From assembly GCA_028583605.1 (NCBI GenBank), contig CM053325.1:61693121-61757120 (forward strand): 64,000 bases of DNA, written 5' to 3'. The notes under the pieces are model-generated. The model ran no database searches, had not been told where the DNA came from, and saw only the letters and a list, made by a program, of their open reading frames with translations. The DNA is from Dastarcus helophoroides (lineage: Eukaryota > Arthropoda > Insecta > Coleoptera > Bothrideridae). Below, piece by piece: positions 24,100-45,045 of this stretch; position 1 is the stretch's first letter; the number at the start of each line of letters is the position of its first letter. The translations under genes were made by a program, and so were the position numbers.

Positions 24100-26530
24100 A
24101 ACTTTTTTCCCAAAATTTCGACTTCTTTCTAGAAATTTCGACCCTTTTTTTTTAGAAATTTCCACTTTAAACTTCATATTTCGACTTTTTCTCTCGAAAT
24201 TTTGAGGTTAAAATCGAGTTTTCGACTTATAACCTCGAAATTTCCCTTTAAATCTCAAAGTGTTGAATTTAAATTCGATTTTGTTCTCGAAATGTCGAGG
24301 TTAAAGTCGAAATTTCGAGATTGAAGTCTAAATTTCGAAATTAAAATCGAAATTTGGAGATTAAGGTTAAAATATCGAGAAAAAGTAAAAAAAACTCGAA
24401 ATTTCTAGAAGAATACTTTTTGAAATTGTTGCCCTTTCCACGCCTTCGTAATTATTAGCTAAAATTTCAGAGAGAAACGAGGAATTTCGGTGATTTTTGT
24501 TTCATTTATTTTAGGTCTTTTTCTCGAAATGTCAACCTTTTTCTCAAAATTTCGAGGTTAGAGTCGAGTTTTCGACTTTTAACTTCGAAATTTCCACTTG
24601 AATCTCAAAATGATGAATTTAAATTCGACTTTTTTCTTGAAATGTCGAGATTTAAGTCGAAGTTTCGAGATTAAAGTCGAAATTTGGAGATTAAAGTTAA
24701 AATTTTGAGAAAATACCCAAATTTCGTGGAAAAACTCAAAATTTCTAAAAAAAATTCGTTTTCAAATTGATGTCCGTTCCCGGCCTTCATAATTATTAGC
24801 TTAAGTTTCAGAGGGAATCAGGGAATTTAGATGATTTTTGTTTCATTTATTTTAAGTCTTTTTCTTGAATTTTCTACTTTTTTTCAAGAAATTTTCACTT
24901 TAATCTTGAAATTTCAACTCTTTTCTCGAAATTTCGAGGTTAGAGTCGATATTTCGACTTTTAACCTCAAAATTTCGAGGTTAGAGTCGAAACTTCGACT
25001 TTTAACCTCGAAATTTCCACTTTAGTCTCAAAATGTTAATTTTAAATTCGACTTTTTTCTCGAAATGTCGAGATTAAAGTCGAAATTTCGAGATTAAAGT
25101 CAAAATTTGGAGATTAACGTCGAAATTTGGAGATTAAAGTTAAAATTTTGAAAAATACTCTAATTTTCTAAACAAATTCTTTTTCAAATTGATGTCCGTT
25201 CCAGGCCTTTGTAATTCTTAGCTAAAATTTCAGAGAGAAACGCGGAATTTCGGTGATTTTTGTTTCATTTATTTTAAGTCTTTTTCTCGAAATTTCGAGT
25301 TTTTTCTAGAAATTTCCACTTTAATCTTGAAATTTGGACTTTTTTTTCTCGAAATTTCGAGGTTGGAGTCAAGATTTCGACTTTTAATTTCGAAATTTCC
25401 ACTTTAATCCCGAAATGTCGAATTTAAATTTGACTTTTTTCTCAAAATGGCCAGATTAAAGACAAAATTTCGAGATTAAATTCGAAATTTGACGATTAAA
25501 ATTAAAATTTCGAAAAAAAAATCCAAATTTCGAGGAAAAATATGAAATTTCGAAAAAAATTCTGTTTCAAATTGATGTTCTTCCCACGCCTTTGTAATTA
25601 TTAGCTAAAATTTCAGAGAGAAACGCGGAATTTCGGTGATTTTTGTTTCATTTATTTTAAATCTTTTTCTCGAAATTTCGACTTTTTTCTAAAACATTCC
25701 ACTTTAATCTTGAAATTTCGTTTTTTTTTTCTCCAATTTTCGAAGTTAGACTCGAGATTTCGGCTTTTAACCGCGAAATTTCGAGGTTAGAGTAAAGATT
25801 TCGACTTTCAATCTCGAAATTTCCACTTTAATCTCGAAATGTTGAATTTAAATTTGACTTTTATCTCAAAATGGCGAGATCAAAGACGAAATTTCGAGAT
25901 TAAAGTCGAAATTTGGAGATTTAAATTGAAATTTCGAAAAAAAAGTTCAAATTTCGAGGAAAAACTTGAAATTTCGAAAAAAATTCTGTTTCAAATTGAT
26001 GTTCTTTCCATGCCTTTCAAATTATTAGCTAAAATTTCAGAGAGAAACGCGGAATTTCGGTGATTTTTGTTTCATTTATTTTAAGTCTTTTTCTCGAAAT
26101 TTCGTCTTTTTTTTTAAAATTTTGAGTATACAGTCGAAATTTCAACTGTACACTCGAAATTTCGACTGTACTCTCGAAATTTCGACTGTACTCTCGAAAT
26201 TTTGATAAAAAAAGTCGAAATTTCGCAATTAAAGTCGAAATTTGGAGATTAAATTCGAAATTTCGAGAAAAAAATCTAATTTCGAGTATACAGTCGAAAT
26301 TTCAACTGTACTCTCGAAATTTCGACTGTACTCTCGAAATTTCGACTGTACTCTCGAAATTTTGATAAAAAAGTCGAAATTTCGCAATTAAAGTCGAAAT
26401 TTCAAGAAAAAAATCTAAATTTCGGGGAAAATCTTGAAATTTCTAAAAAATTTCGGTTTCAAATTGACGTCCTTTCTACGCTTTTGTAATTAGTAGCTAA
26501 AATTTCATAAGGAAACGCGGAATTTCAGGG
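24100..26530 (+). repeat. Higher-order repeat array, ~340-460 bp units made of CGAAATTTCGA motifs
   Basis: Six copies of a landmark (AATTATTAGCTAAAATTTCAG followed by a GTGATTTTTGTTTCATTTAT segment) near 24450, 24788, 25211, 25596, 26022 and 26488. Between landmarks lie runs of TTTCTCGAAATTTCGACTTT and its complement. Near 26120-26350 a segment with ACTGTACTCTCGAAATTTCG is itself duplicated. Confidence 0.88.
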
Positions 26531-26539
26531 ATTTTGGTT

Positions 26540-26731
26540 TGAAAGGCAAACCTTGTCCCCTAAAACCAAAAAAGATTAAAAAACACAACACAGATTGCTC
26601 TAACGCATTTCGATAACCAAGCTATCATCTTCAGAGAGATACTAGTTGTGTGTTTTAATCTTTCTTGGTTTCAGGGGACAAGGTTTGTATTTCAATTTTT
26701 GAATATAACCAAGGACCAGTCCGTTCCACCA
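26540..26731. mobile_element. Fold-back hairpin element FB1, copy 6
   Basis: Ends with AGGACCAGTCCGTTCCACC. Central loop CATCTTCAGAGAGATACTAG; arms with TTGTCCCCTAAAACCAAAAA and TTTCTTGGTTTCAGGGGACA. Sits at the end of the higher-order array, just upstream of the Hsp70 promoter. Confidence 0.88.
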
Positions 26732-27089
26732 AACAAAAAAAGGTTTTGGTTTCATTCATTTCAAGACCTTTTTTCGAAATTTTGGCTTTTTCTGAATCTT
26801 GAGAAGTGAAATTTAGATCTTCATTACAAATCTTGAATTATATCCCCCAACATTTCTAAAAATTTTTTAAAATCTTATCATTATTAGAATAGCAGGAGCC
26901 TTAAATGCGTTGTCCTTCTCTATGTCTGTGGCATTGATTTTACTTTTAAATGTCACATCTTGTTTCCCAAATAACATGAAAAAGGTAATCTGACATATAG
27001 AGTCGTTGTGACATTTTGTGTACTTGTCATTCATCTAAATTCCTAGTATTAAAACCATCCTAATTTCATCTTAATTCATCCCGATTAAA
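26732..27089. other. Hsp70 upstream region
   Basis: Gene-free. I looked for heat-shock elements (GAAnnTTC blocks) and a TATA box in the ~180 bases before the start and saw none, which suggests constitutive or tissue-specific rather than heat-induced expression. This is a reading by eye. Confidence 0.4.
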
Positions 27090-36396
<9,307 letters not shown>

Positions 36397-36867
36397 TTAT
36401 TTATGCCGGCTCTTCACTCTCGTCGAGACGATACTAGGGAATTCGAACGCTAGAATGTGGAAGCTACATTCGTTTTGACTCGCCTTATCCAAAGTGCTCC
36501 GTATCGAGTCGGTTTTTGGGAACGAATCAAAGGAAACAAGCTCGACAACCGAGATTGCAAGCGAAAGGATAGATAACAGCGCTCGCAGTTACATTTGTCC
36601 AAATGTCTCGCCGAAACGTTCGGCGAGAGTGAAGAGCCGGCATTAGATTTTCAAGTGTGACCAGTCCGAAGACGTTCCCGCGCTACATTCAAACATTGTC
36701 ATAGAGAAAAGTTCAAGTATTCAACATGGCGCCTTACAGGAATCGCTTCTACCGATGATAGAATCCACGAAATGTAAATATAACCTCAAACTGAAACCGT
36801 AAATATAACCTCAAATTGAAACTAAATATAACTTCAAACTGAAAATGTGAATATTTGGAAAGAAAAT
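36397..36867 (+). other. Hsp70 3' region and Tsen15 upstream region
   Basis: Less AT-rich than its surroundings. No AATAAA signal was seen close to the Hsp70 stop codon. It contains the 20 bp inverted repeat at 36402-36643 and, near 36775-36850, three short repeats of AAATATAACCTCAAA type. Confidence 0.5.
36402..36643. repeat. Perfect 20 bp inverted repeat, 202 bp apart, just after the Hsp70 stop
   Basis: ATGCCGGCTCTTCACTCTCG at 36402-36421 is exactly reverse-complemented at 36624-36643. Next to the right arm is a 9 bp-arm palindrome (CTCGCCGAA/TTCGGCGAG, 36609-36629). It starts six bases after the stop codon, so the arms would lie in the 3' untranslated region. Confidence 0.9.
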
Positions 36868-37623
36868 ATGAATGAGAGCTTGGTAATTTTTAAAAGAGTA
36901 TTTCGATTTATGGTGACCCAATTTATTATATAGTTCAATATTTTGCAGGTTTCAGATTTTTTGCAACTAGGGTGCAAAAATAGAAAAGATGCTGCGATCG
37001 CTTTGCAGGTTTACTTGGAGCTTTGTGAAGGTAATTTGATGACGAATTTATTCAATTCAGCTTCCTTTTCGATTTTATTTTGTAGTGAAGCGCTATTGGG
37101 ATGTCGAATATTTTTTTCATGATCAACTACAAATAATCTGTATATCAGCTAGAAAAACCAAATCAGATTCAATTAGTATTTTTATACCATGGTCTGCATA
37201 TGAAAATGTTAATCTCAATAAATTGATTCAGTTGACCAGTATCAGAGCAAATTCTGAGGAAAATAGCAAGTAAGTTTGTGATTTACAAGTGATAAGCTCT
37301 TGAAGACGTTTGTACCAGAAATGCGAATGTTTGTCATTATAAAAAACTTTTTTTTACTCATTCATATGTCTTTTAGGACATTCATCGTGTTTGTTTGCTC
37401 AGATTCAACATGCGTTTATTATCAGATATCTGAGGGACTTGTTGAACCAACTGACACTTCTGCTAAACATTTGAAGGAAAATAAACAGGATTATTTGGAT
37501 GCTGAATTGCGGAAACACAGAAAAGTTATTGAACAAGCGGCGCTTTATGGATTACCAATAACTTTACCTAAAGGGAAGCAAAATCCTGATCAAAATAAAG
37601 GGCGAGCACCAAATGTAACCTAA
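36868..37623 (+). CDS. Tsen15: tRNA-splicing endonuclease subunit Sen15
   Basis: Structural subunit of the nuclear endonuclease that cuts introns out of pre-tRNAs. Exons 36868-36882, 36949-37030, 37086-37269 and 37377-37623 join in phase with GT/AG borders and encode 175 residues, close to the usual ~170. The conserved Sen15 fold is recognisable: ALQVYLELCEVKRYWDVEYF, DQLQIICISA, LNKLIQLTSIRAN and the C-terminal FIVFVCSDSTCVYYQISEGL, which ends in the typical VYY-x-x-x-x-G-L strand. Sen15 subunits lack the catalytic residues, so none are expected. A lysine-rich tail of ~50 residues follows the domain. The first exon is only 15 bases (MNESL) and is the least certain part. A polyadenylation signal AATAAA lies at 37629-37634, right after the stop. 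The gene follows Hsp70 on the same strand at 471 bases. Confidence 0.88.
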
Positions 37624-37628
37624 TTTAG

Positions 37629-37634
37629 AATAAA
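37629..37634 (+). terminator. Polyadenylation signal of Tsen15
   Basis: AATAAA six bases after the TAA stop codon. Confidence 0.6.
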
Positions 37635-38010
37635 ATACTGCATTCGAAGGTGTTATAATTTAATTTCATTGCGTGTAGGGGCGCGTCTACATAGCAGAAG
37701 GGAATGCTTCCAAAAAATGCAATTTTGAAATTCTAACAAATACTAGGGCTATTTCAACTCTTCGAAAACTAATCTCAATTGTGTTGCGTAAATTAACATA
37801 AAATTAAAAATATTTTTTTCATAATGCTATTCATTTTTTGCTTTGACGAGACGAATTTTGCAGCAAACGATAAATTTTGAGAAAAAAGATGGAAGTTTCG
37901 CACAGATAGTCGAGTTTTGTGTTTTTGGGAAAAGGTCAAATTTTGAAAATAGTCAATTATGATAGACGAATTTTAAATAATCGGAATATTGAGAAAAAAA
38001 TGGAAACTAT

Positions 38011-38074
38011 TATCAAAAACAATCTTGTTTTGAAATTGCAACTAAACAATTTCGAAACAAGATTGTTTTTGATA
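38011..38074. repeat. Hairpin with 28-base arms
   Basis: Arms 38011-38038 and 38047-38074 (TATCAAAAACAATCTTGTTT and its complement) pair with one mismatch and an 8-base loop. The size would allow a small-RNA precursor, but flanking pairing is absent, so a MITE remnant is as likely. Confidence 0.85.
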
Positions 38075-38816
38075 AGAGTGTCGAAACTTTTAGAACAAGA
38101 CGAATTTTAAAGACAGAGTTCTAATTTCCAGAAATATTGAGTATTCGATTTTAAGGTAAACAACAAATTTCGAGAAAACAGTTTAATATTTTGAAAACTT
38201 CTATGGAAGATAAAAATTTTTGCAAAAAGGTCCATGTCAAAAATATCCAAAAAAGATGGCGACGTTTTAAGAAAACAATCAATATTTAAGAAAAACTTTG
38301 AAATTGAGAAGGGAAAATCGAAATTCTACAGAGAAAATCACATTTAAAAAAAAAGTCGAATTGGGCGGGTCAAGTCGAAATTAAAAAAAAAAAGTAGAAA
38401 AAATAGTCGGGTTTCAGAGAAAGAAACGATTGCAGAAGGAGTAACTGACGAAGAAAAAGCTTATAAAACATCAATGAAAATAACACCACTTCGCAAAGAA
38501 GATACAAATACGAATTTTGAAACACAAATACGAAAAAACAAAATTTCGAGAAAACTTAAATTTTGAAAAAAACAAAATTTTCACTTAAAACTTGGGATTT
38601 CCAGCAACATAAAGTATAGGATTTTGCGGTAAAGGTGAAATTTCAATAACAGAAGGATTTTGTGAAAAATTATACGGAATTTCGAACAAAAAATCGAAAC
38701 TTCTATAAACGAATTGTAATAAAAATGAAATTTGAAGAAAAATATTGAAACTTCAAGAACGAAATTGCGAGAAAAAGATCGAAACTTCAAGAACGAAATT
38801 ACGAGAAAAAGTTCGA

Positions 38817-38990
38817 AATTTAGGGGAGATTTAGTAAAAATTAGGAATTTCTCAGAAATAATCAAATTTTGTCGAAATTTGGAAACATTGGCGAATTTTG
38901 AGAAAAAGCCGAAATTTAGGGGAGATTTAGTAAAAATTAAGAATTCCCCAGAAATAATCAAATTTTTTCGAAACATGGGCAAATTTTGAG
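38817..38990. repeat. Two-copy tandem repeat of ~100 bp
   Basis: GGGGAGATTTAGTAAAAATTA occurs near 38823 and 38920, with TCAGAAATAATCAAATTTT-like sequence after each. Confidence 0.8.
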
Positions 38991-39475
38991 AAAAAGGCAA
39001 AATTTTTTGTTTGATTATTTACTTCCTTTTGACTGCTCAAGTCAGAGGGAGATAAATGCCTCACGTAGTCAAAAGTTTGAGAAGAAAGTTGCAATTTCCA
39101 AAAAGTTTTATTAAAAAAAAAGAGCTAAAATTTGCAAAGAAAATTTTCTAAAAATTTTTACCTTTTTAAAAAATTGTTTACTCATATTTTTGGCAGACTA
39201 GAATTTTTCAGGTTTAAACTCAGAATTTTGAAATTGAATTAAATTTCGACGTTGAAGTAAATATTTTGAAGAAAAAATCGAAATTTTTAATTAAAATGAG
39301 TGGGTATTTTGATAAAAAAATGGGAAGTCTAGAGAAAAAGTAAATTCAAATTTGCTAAAAGAAAACTCAAGTTTTACTAACATTTTTTTAGAAAAACGTA
39401 GAAATTTCCATTTTAAAACTGATATTTTAGAAGTAAAACAAGAACTTTCCAATTTTAGCTAAAATGTTTGTATTT

Positions 39476-39600
39476 TTGGTGGAACGGAGTGGTCCTCGGT
39501 TATCTTCAAAAATTGCAATATAGAACTTGTCCCTTGAAACCTTTTTTGTGTTTTTTAATCTTTCTTGGTTTCAGGGGACAAGTTCTGTATTTCAATTTTT
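39476..39600. mobile_element. Fold-back hairpin element FB1, copy 8 (shortened)
   Basis: Starts GGTGGAACGGAGTGGTCCTC and ends TTTCAGGGGACAAGTTCTGT; the loop and part of the left arm are gone. Confidence 0.82.
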
Positions 39601-42600
39601 AAAATGTTTGTTGAAAAATTGTTGAGAAAAACAGTCAAATTTCAAAGAAAAAACAAATTTTGAGGAAAAGCACAAAATTTCGAGAAAAAAATGTAAATTT
39701 TGTGAAAAATAAATTAAATTTTGAGGTGGACAAATTTTGGGGGAAGCCCCACCCATGGATCCTGGGCCACCGAAAATTTACATTGAATTAAAATTTCCAT
39801 TTTTTCTTCAAAATCCATACTTTCCCTGAAATTTCGACGTATTTTGATAATTTTAATTTTTTCACATTTCTTCATTTTTCACAAAATTCCACTTTTAAAT
39901 TTGGGGCAAATTTTGGCTTTCTCTGGAAAATTTGGCATTTTTATTAAATTTTGTTTTTTTTCCTGAAATTTTGATTTTTTCCCGAAATTTTGATTTTTCC
40001 CGAAATTCTGATTTTTTTTGAAATTTCGATTTTTTCTGGAAATTTCGAATTTTTACCGTTATTGCTTTTGCGATTTTTTTTAAAAACAGTCGTTTTAGAA
40101 ATATCGATAGTTTTCTCAAAATTCGCTCTTTTTAGAAATTTTAACTTTTTCCCAATACCAATCCAATGTTCGTAGAAATCTCAACTATTTCGTCAAAGTT
40201 TGTCTTAAAAATTTCGATTTTTTTTTCAAAATTTACCTTTTATAAACAACTATCTGAAATTGGAGTATTTTCTTTCCAGTTGTTTCTCCAAATTCATCAT
40301 GTTGTTGAAACATGTACCCATTGGCGTATCTACAATTTTTTTCTAGGGGGGGCCTGGCCCCTGAAAAATGATGACGGATAAATATACGAAATAAAGATAA
40401 TTTAAACTTGAAATGATGATTTCGATAATCTATTTGTGGAATGTTGCTTTAAATAAAATTACCCAAAAAGATTTCAGCGAGAAGTGTTCATTTTGATTGC
40501 TGCATTAATTAACTAAATATTAAATAACTTTAATTTTCCATTTTTCTCTACAAAAACGTTTTAACATTTTTTCGGGCGTAACGTTTCCTTCGACGTGTTT
40601 TCATTTTCTATTTAAAACTAAATTTAAATTATTTAAATCAAAAAATTATTTGTAAATTAGGAATTTTCTTTAGTGTTCATTTTTTTCAAAATGTGAATCT
40701 AGAAATTTCGATTTCCTTATTAAATCTAAAATTTCATAAATCTTACACTTTCAATTTCTTCTGACATTTTTCACGTAAGTAAAAGTTTCGACTTTTTCAA
40801 GAGATTTTGAGTTTTTTCGACGCCTCTAGTTTTTTTTCGAAGTTTCAATTTTTAACCTGAAAATTTGCTAAAGCCCCATTTTTTAATCAAAACTGATATT
40901 TTTCTAAATTACGATTTAAAAGGCAGTTTTGACTTTTGCCCCCAAAATTTTGACTTCATGATCAAAATGTCATTTCAGAACGATTTTCCTTTTATTTTCT
41001 AAATAATGACTTTAAATTTAATTTCAGCTTTTTTAATAGTATTCTATTTTACACTTTTATGTAAAACTACATTTTCTATACAAACGCTAAATTTAGATTT
41101 CCTTTTCATATTTAACTTAATTATTTAAAATATTTTCTATAACATCAGATTTTTCTGCAAAGGATATTTTTCTCTACCGCTTCCACTTAAGAATCGAAAT
41201 GTCGAGAAAATTATTAAAGAAATTTCCAATTTTTTTAAAAAATTGACTTTTTCTAAATATTTCTACATTCATTTCCTCTCAAATATTTTGAATTTAACCT
41301 CAAAATTTCAACTGATTCGCAGTATTTTAAAGGATTTAGTTCGATTTTTTAAATTTTGAATTTTTTACAGTTTGAGCTTTTACTTTTGTTAATTTTTTAC
41401 TTCAAAGTGAAAATTACGTTTTTGCTTTTTTATTTTTTAAAATTTTGATTTTATATTATCCAAATTTGTTAAGTACAGCCGATGAGTTATTAGCGAATTG
41501 TACTTAACGTACGATTAAAGTTGCAATTTAAGTTTACAAATCGTCTTCAATCACCATGAATTATTAAAAAAAATTCAAACGATCTATTGCCATATTTAAC
41601 ATAGATGATACAAGTTGTGTAGCTAAAACTGTATATTCATAGGCGTATCTAGAGAGTAGGGCAGGGTAGGGCACTTGCCCCCCCATGGCTTTTAAAGTCG
41701 CCGAAAATTTATATCCATTTTTTCTTCAGAATTCGTACTTTACTTGAAATTTCGACATTTATCGAATAATTTCAATTTTTTTCACTTTTCGTGATTTTTC
41801 AAACAAAAATTTCTTTAATTTATGGCACATGTTGGCTTTCTCCGAAAAGTTTCGAATTTTTATAAAATTTAGAATTTTTTTTAGAAATTTTGTTTTTTTT
41901 TAAATTTCGATCTTTTCCTCGAAATTTCAAATTTTTTTTAAAATCTGTTTTTGCTTTTGTGATTTTTTTTCGAAATGTCCATAGTTGGTTCTTTTTTAGA
42001 AATTTTGATATTATTTCAAATCCAATCCTTTGTTCCCAAAAATCTCAATATTTTCGTCCAAGTTTGTTTTTATTTGAAAAATTCTGAAAAATTTGCTTTT
42101 TTCTTCAAAATTTGTCTTCTTAAAAACAAAAATTTTCAAAATTAAAAAATTAAACCTTTTTTATCAAAATTTAACTTTCATCAAATCAACTTTCTGTGCG
42201 AAATTTTCAATTTTTTCGATATTCTCTGAAAAATTTCGAATTTCCTCTCAAGAAGTTTCACTTGAATATTTCAAGCCGATTTCTCAAAATTTCGCCTATT
42301 TTTACAAATTTCTTTATTTTCCTAAGTATTTGGATTTTTATGAGAATTTCAACCTTATAGAATCTGATTTTCCAAAAATTTTGACTAGTTTCTTAGAGTT
42401 TGCCTTTTTTTCGAAATTTTGATTTTATATCTCAAAATTTGATACTAAATATTTCTGAAAGTTTCGACTCTCTGCTTGAAGTTCGCCTTTTTAACGAAAT
42501 CTTGACGTTTCTCTTCAAATCTGCCTTTTTCTTAAAAGTTTCCTTATCAAAGATTCTAAGTTTTAAAAATCGTTTTTTTTTTCGAAATTTCGTCGTTTTT

Positions 42601-43287
42601 CTCAATACGTATTCATGTTGTTTTGAAATTCTTTTATTTTTCTTAATATTCTTTTTTTTATATATTTCGACTTTTTCAAATTATACTTTCTGGAAATTTC
42701 AAATTGCACCTATCTCAAAATTTTCCTTATTTTTGACATTTCGCTTCTATCACGAAATATTTTATGTTTCTGGAATTGTGGACTTTTTCCCCGGAATTCT
42801 CTAACTTTGATCGGAATGGAATATGGAATGTTAATAAAAAAGCAACCATGTTGAAAAAATATGTTTGTATTTACTGAAAAAAATTGAATTTCTTTACCGA
42901 AATTTAAATATTACGTTAACATTTAAATAAAAAAGTAAATATTTCGAAAAGAATATTTTTGCCAAATTGCGATTTTTGTTTGAAATTCGACTTTTTTTTC
43001 ACAAAATTTGACCTTTGAAAATTTTGTCTTTTTTCGATTTTTCGACAGTTTTCAAATTTCTCCAGAAGGAAATTTGATTTTCTAACAATTTTGACCTTTT
43101 CTCGAAATTATAACTTTTTCTGAATTCTACTTTTTCCGCTCTTTCTTTTCTTTTCTTAGAAATTTGAATATTTTTTAGAAATGATGATCATTTTCTCGAG
43201 ATTTTGACAGTATTTTTCGAAATTGGTTTTTATTAATGCTCAGTTTTTTCTGATTTTTTTTTTTAATTTAACTTTGTGAACTTCCAC

Positions 43288-43535
43288 TTGTTATACAAAT
43301 CTTGTCCTCTAAAACCAAGAAAGATGAAAATACAACAAAAGTTGGTGTAACGCGTTCCGATAGCCAAGCTATCATCTTCGGAGTATCCCATATTATATCT
43401 TTCTGAAGATGATAGCTTGGCTATTGAAACGAGTTAGAGCAATTTCTGTTGTATTTTTTAATATTTTTTGGTTTCAGGGGACACGATTTGTATATTAGCT
43501 TTGGAACATAACCAAGGACAAGTCTGTTTCACCAA
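43288..43535. mobile_element. Fold-back hairpin element FB1, copy 9 (long loop)
   Basis: Both arms contain GATAGCCAAGCTATCATCTTC or its complement, leaving an almost full-length fold-back; ends AGGACAAGTCTGTTTCACC. Confidence 0.85.
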
Positions 43536-45045
43536 AAATAAAATTTCCACTTTAAATTCTCTAAATTCGTTTTATTCTCGGAACAGGATATACTCCAAAA
43601 TTTGAAGTTTTGTTTCTGGAAATTTCTACCTCCTCCAAATTTCGACTTTTTCTTAAAATTCGATTAATTTTTTCAAAATCGGAACAAAATATTAATAAAA
43701 CGTCATAATTTCTAGAATAATATGTTTGGAATATTCCAGAAAAAAAGCTTTTCGATTATATTAAAATTTAAATAAAGTAAAATTCTGAGGAAAATAGTGT
43801 TGGTTATTTCAGTTTTTTTTTCCAAATTTAATTTATTCAGGAAATTTTTCAAAGTTTGAAGTTTGACATTCGACATTTTTATCACTATTTTTATTCTTTG
43901 CCAATTCTGATATTCTTGAAAATTTTACTCTTCTCTCAAAATTTTGGTCTAACACAAAGATTTCCTTTTTTCCCCCAAAATGTCGACTTAAAATTCATTT
44001 TTTTCTCTCTTTCTATAATGTGAACCTTTTTTAAACAATTTCTATTTTTTTTCCAAAAATTTTAAATTGAATCTAGAATTATCGAAGTTAGAGTTAGTGG
44101 GTCCAATCTGGCAGTATTTATGGCCAGAGAGGTATTTTATGATATTGCCTCGAGTCACTTTGTCACAAAGCCCACGTTTTTATCCCTGGAATCCCGCAGT
44201 GCGAAGGATAATTGTACCACAGATTGTTTCATGTTTCAGACTTAAGAAATTTTAAAATAATTTGTATTATGATATCATAAAATATCAGGGTTTTATTTTT
44301 GTATTGGTAACCTAATATTCTGGGGTGGGCACCGGACAATTCTGGGGTGGGCACGGCGCTCCCGGCCCCCCTCTATATACGCCAATGCATGTACCTCAAT
44401 ATTCGTTGATTTCTTTCTGAAAATGTCTACTTCTTCCAAATTACTCCTTTTTCTCAAAATTCGTTTATTTCTTTAGAATTGGATCGATATTTTAATAAAA
44501 TATAATTCTGAGAATAATATTCTTAGAATATTTCTAGAACAGGTTTTCTTGTAAATTTCGAATATGTTAAAATTTAAATAAAGTAAAATTTTGAGAGAAA
44601 CATTTTTTTATCAAATTTGTCTTGGAAATTCTGACTGTTTTATAAATTCCAGCATTTTTAAAAACGTTCCGAAATATTCGGGTTTTATTTTAAATTCATT
44701 TTTCTCATGTTTCTCTGGAAGTTCGGCTCATTTTCGAAATTTAGAATATAATTTGGAAATTCGATCCCCAGTTTCAGTGAAAATGTGCAATACACTCAGC
44801 TGAAAGACTTTTTGGTTTTCGCTTTTTTTGAACATCAATTTTTCAAAATAATTTCCCCCCTCCCCGCCCTGAACGAAATCTGGTCTGCGGCCATGGTTGC
44901 CAAGCCACGATGTGCCAAGTAATTTGACAAAAATCATGATAGATTAGTTAAAAATTTGACAAGTAACATTTCGGTAATGAAATAAAAATTAAATGTATTT
45001 GAAATCGAATCAAATTTTTTATACTTTTTAAAATTTTACGTTCAA

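Larger units (their letters stand above)
37635..45045. other. 7.4 kb gene-free, degenerate AT-rich repeat region
   Basis: Dominated by degenerate motifs AAATTTCGAC and TTTTTCTCAAAATTTCG. Segments 39740-40320 and 41680-42300 look like old tandem copies, as do 43600-43800 and 44400-44600. Three points show a GGCGTATCTA or TATATACGCC edge next to G- or C-runs (40322, 41641, 44375), which may be ends of a decayed transposon. The open frames here are low-complexity F/I/K-rich and are not credible genes. Confidence 0.6.

Noticed and set aside
36720..36770. Alternative start of Tsen15 at the ATG near 36726
   Set aside because: The frame (MAPYRNRFYR) hits a stop codon after ten codons and does not join the next exon.
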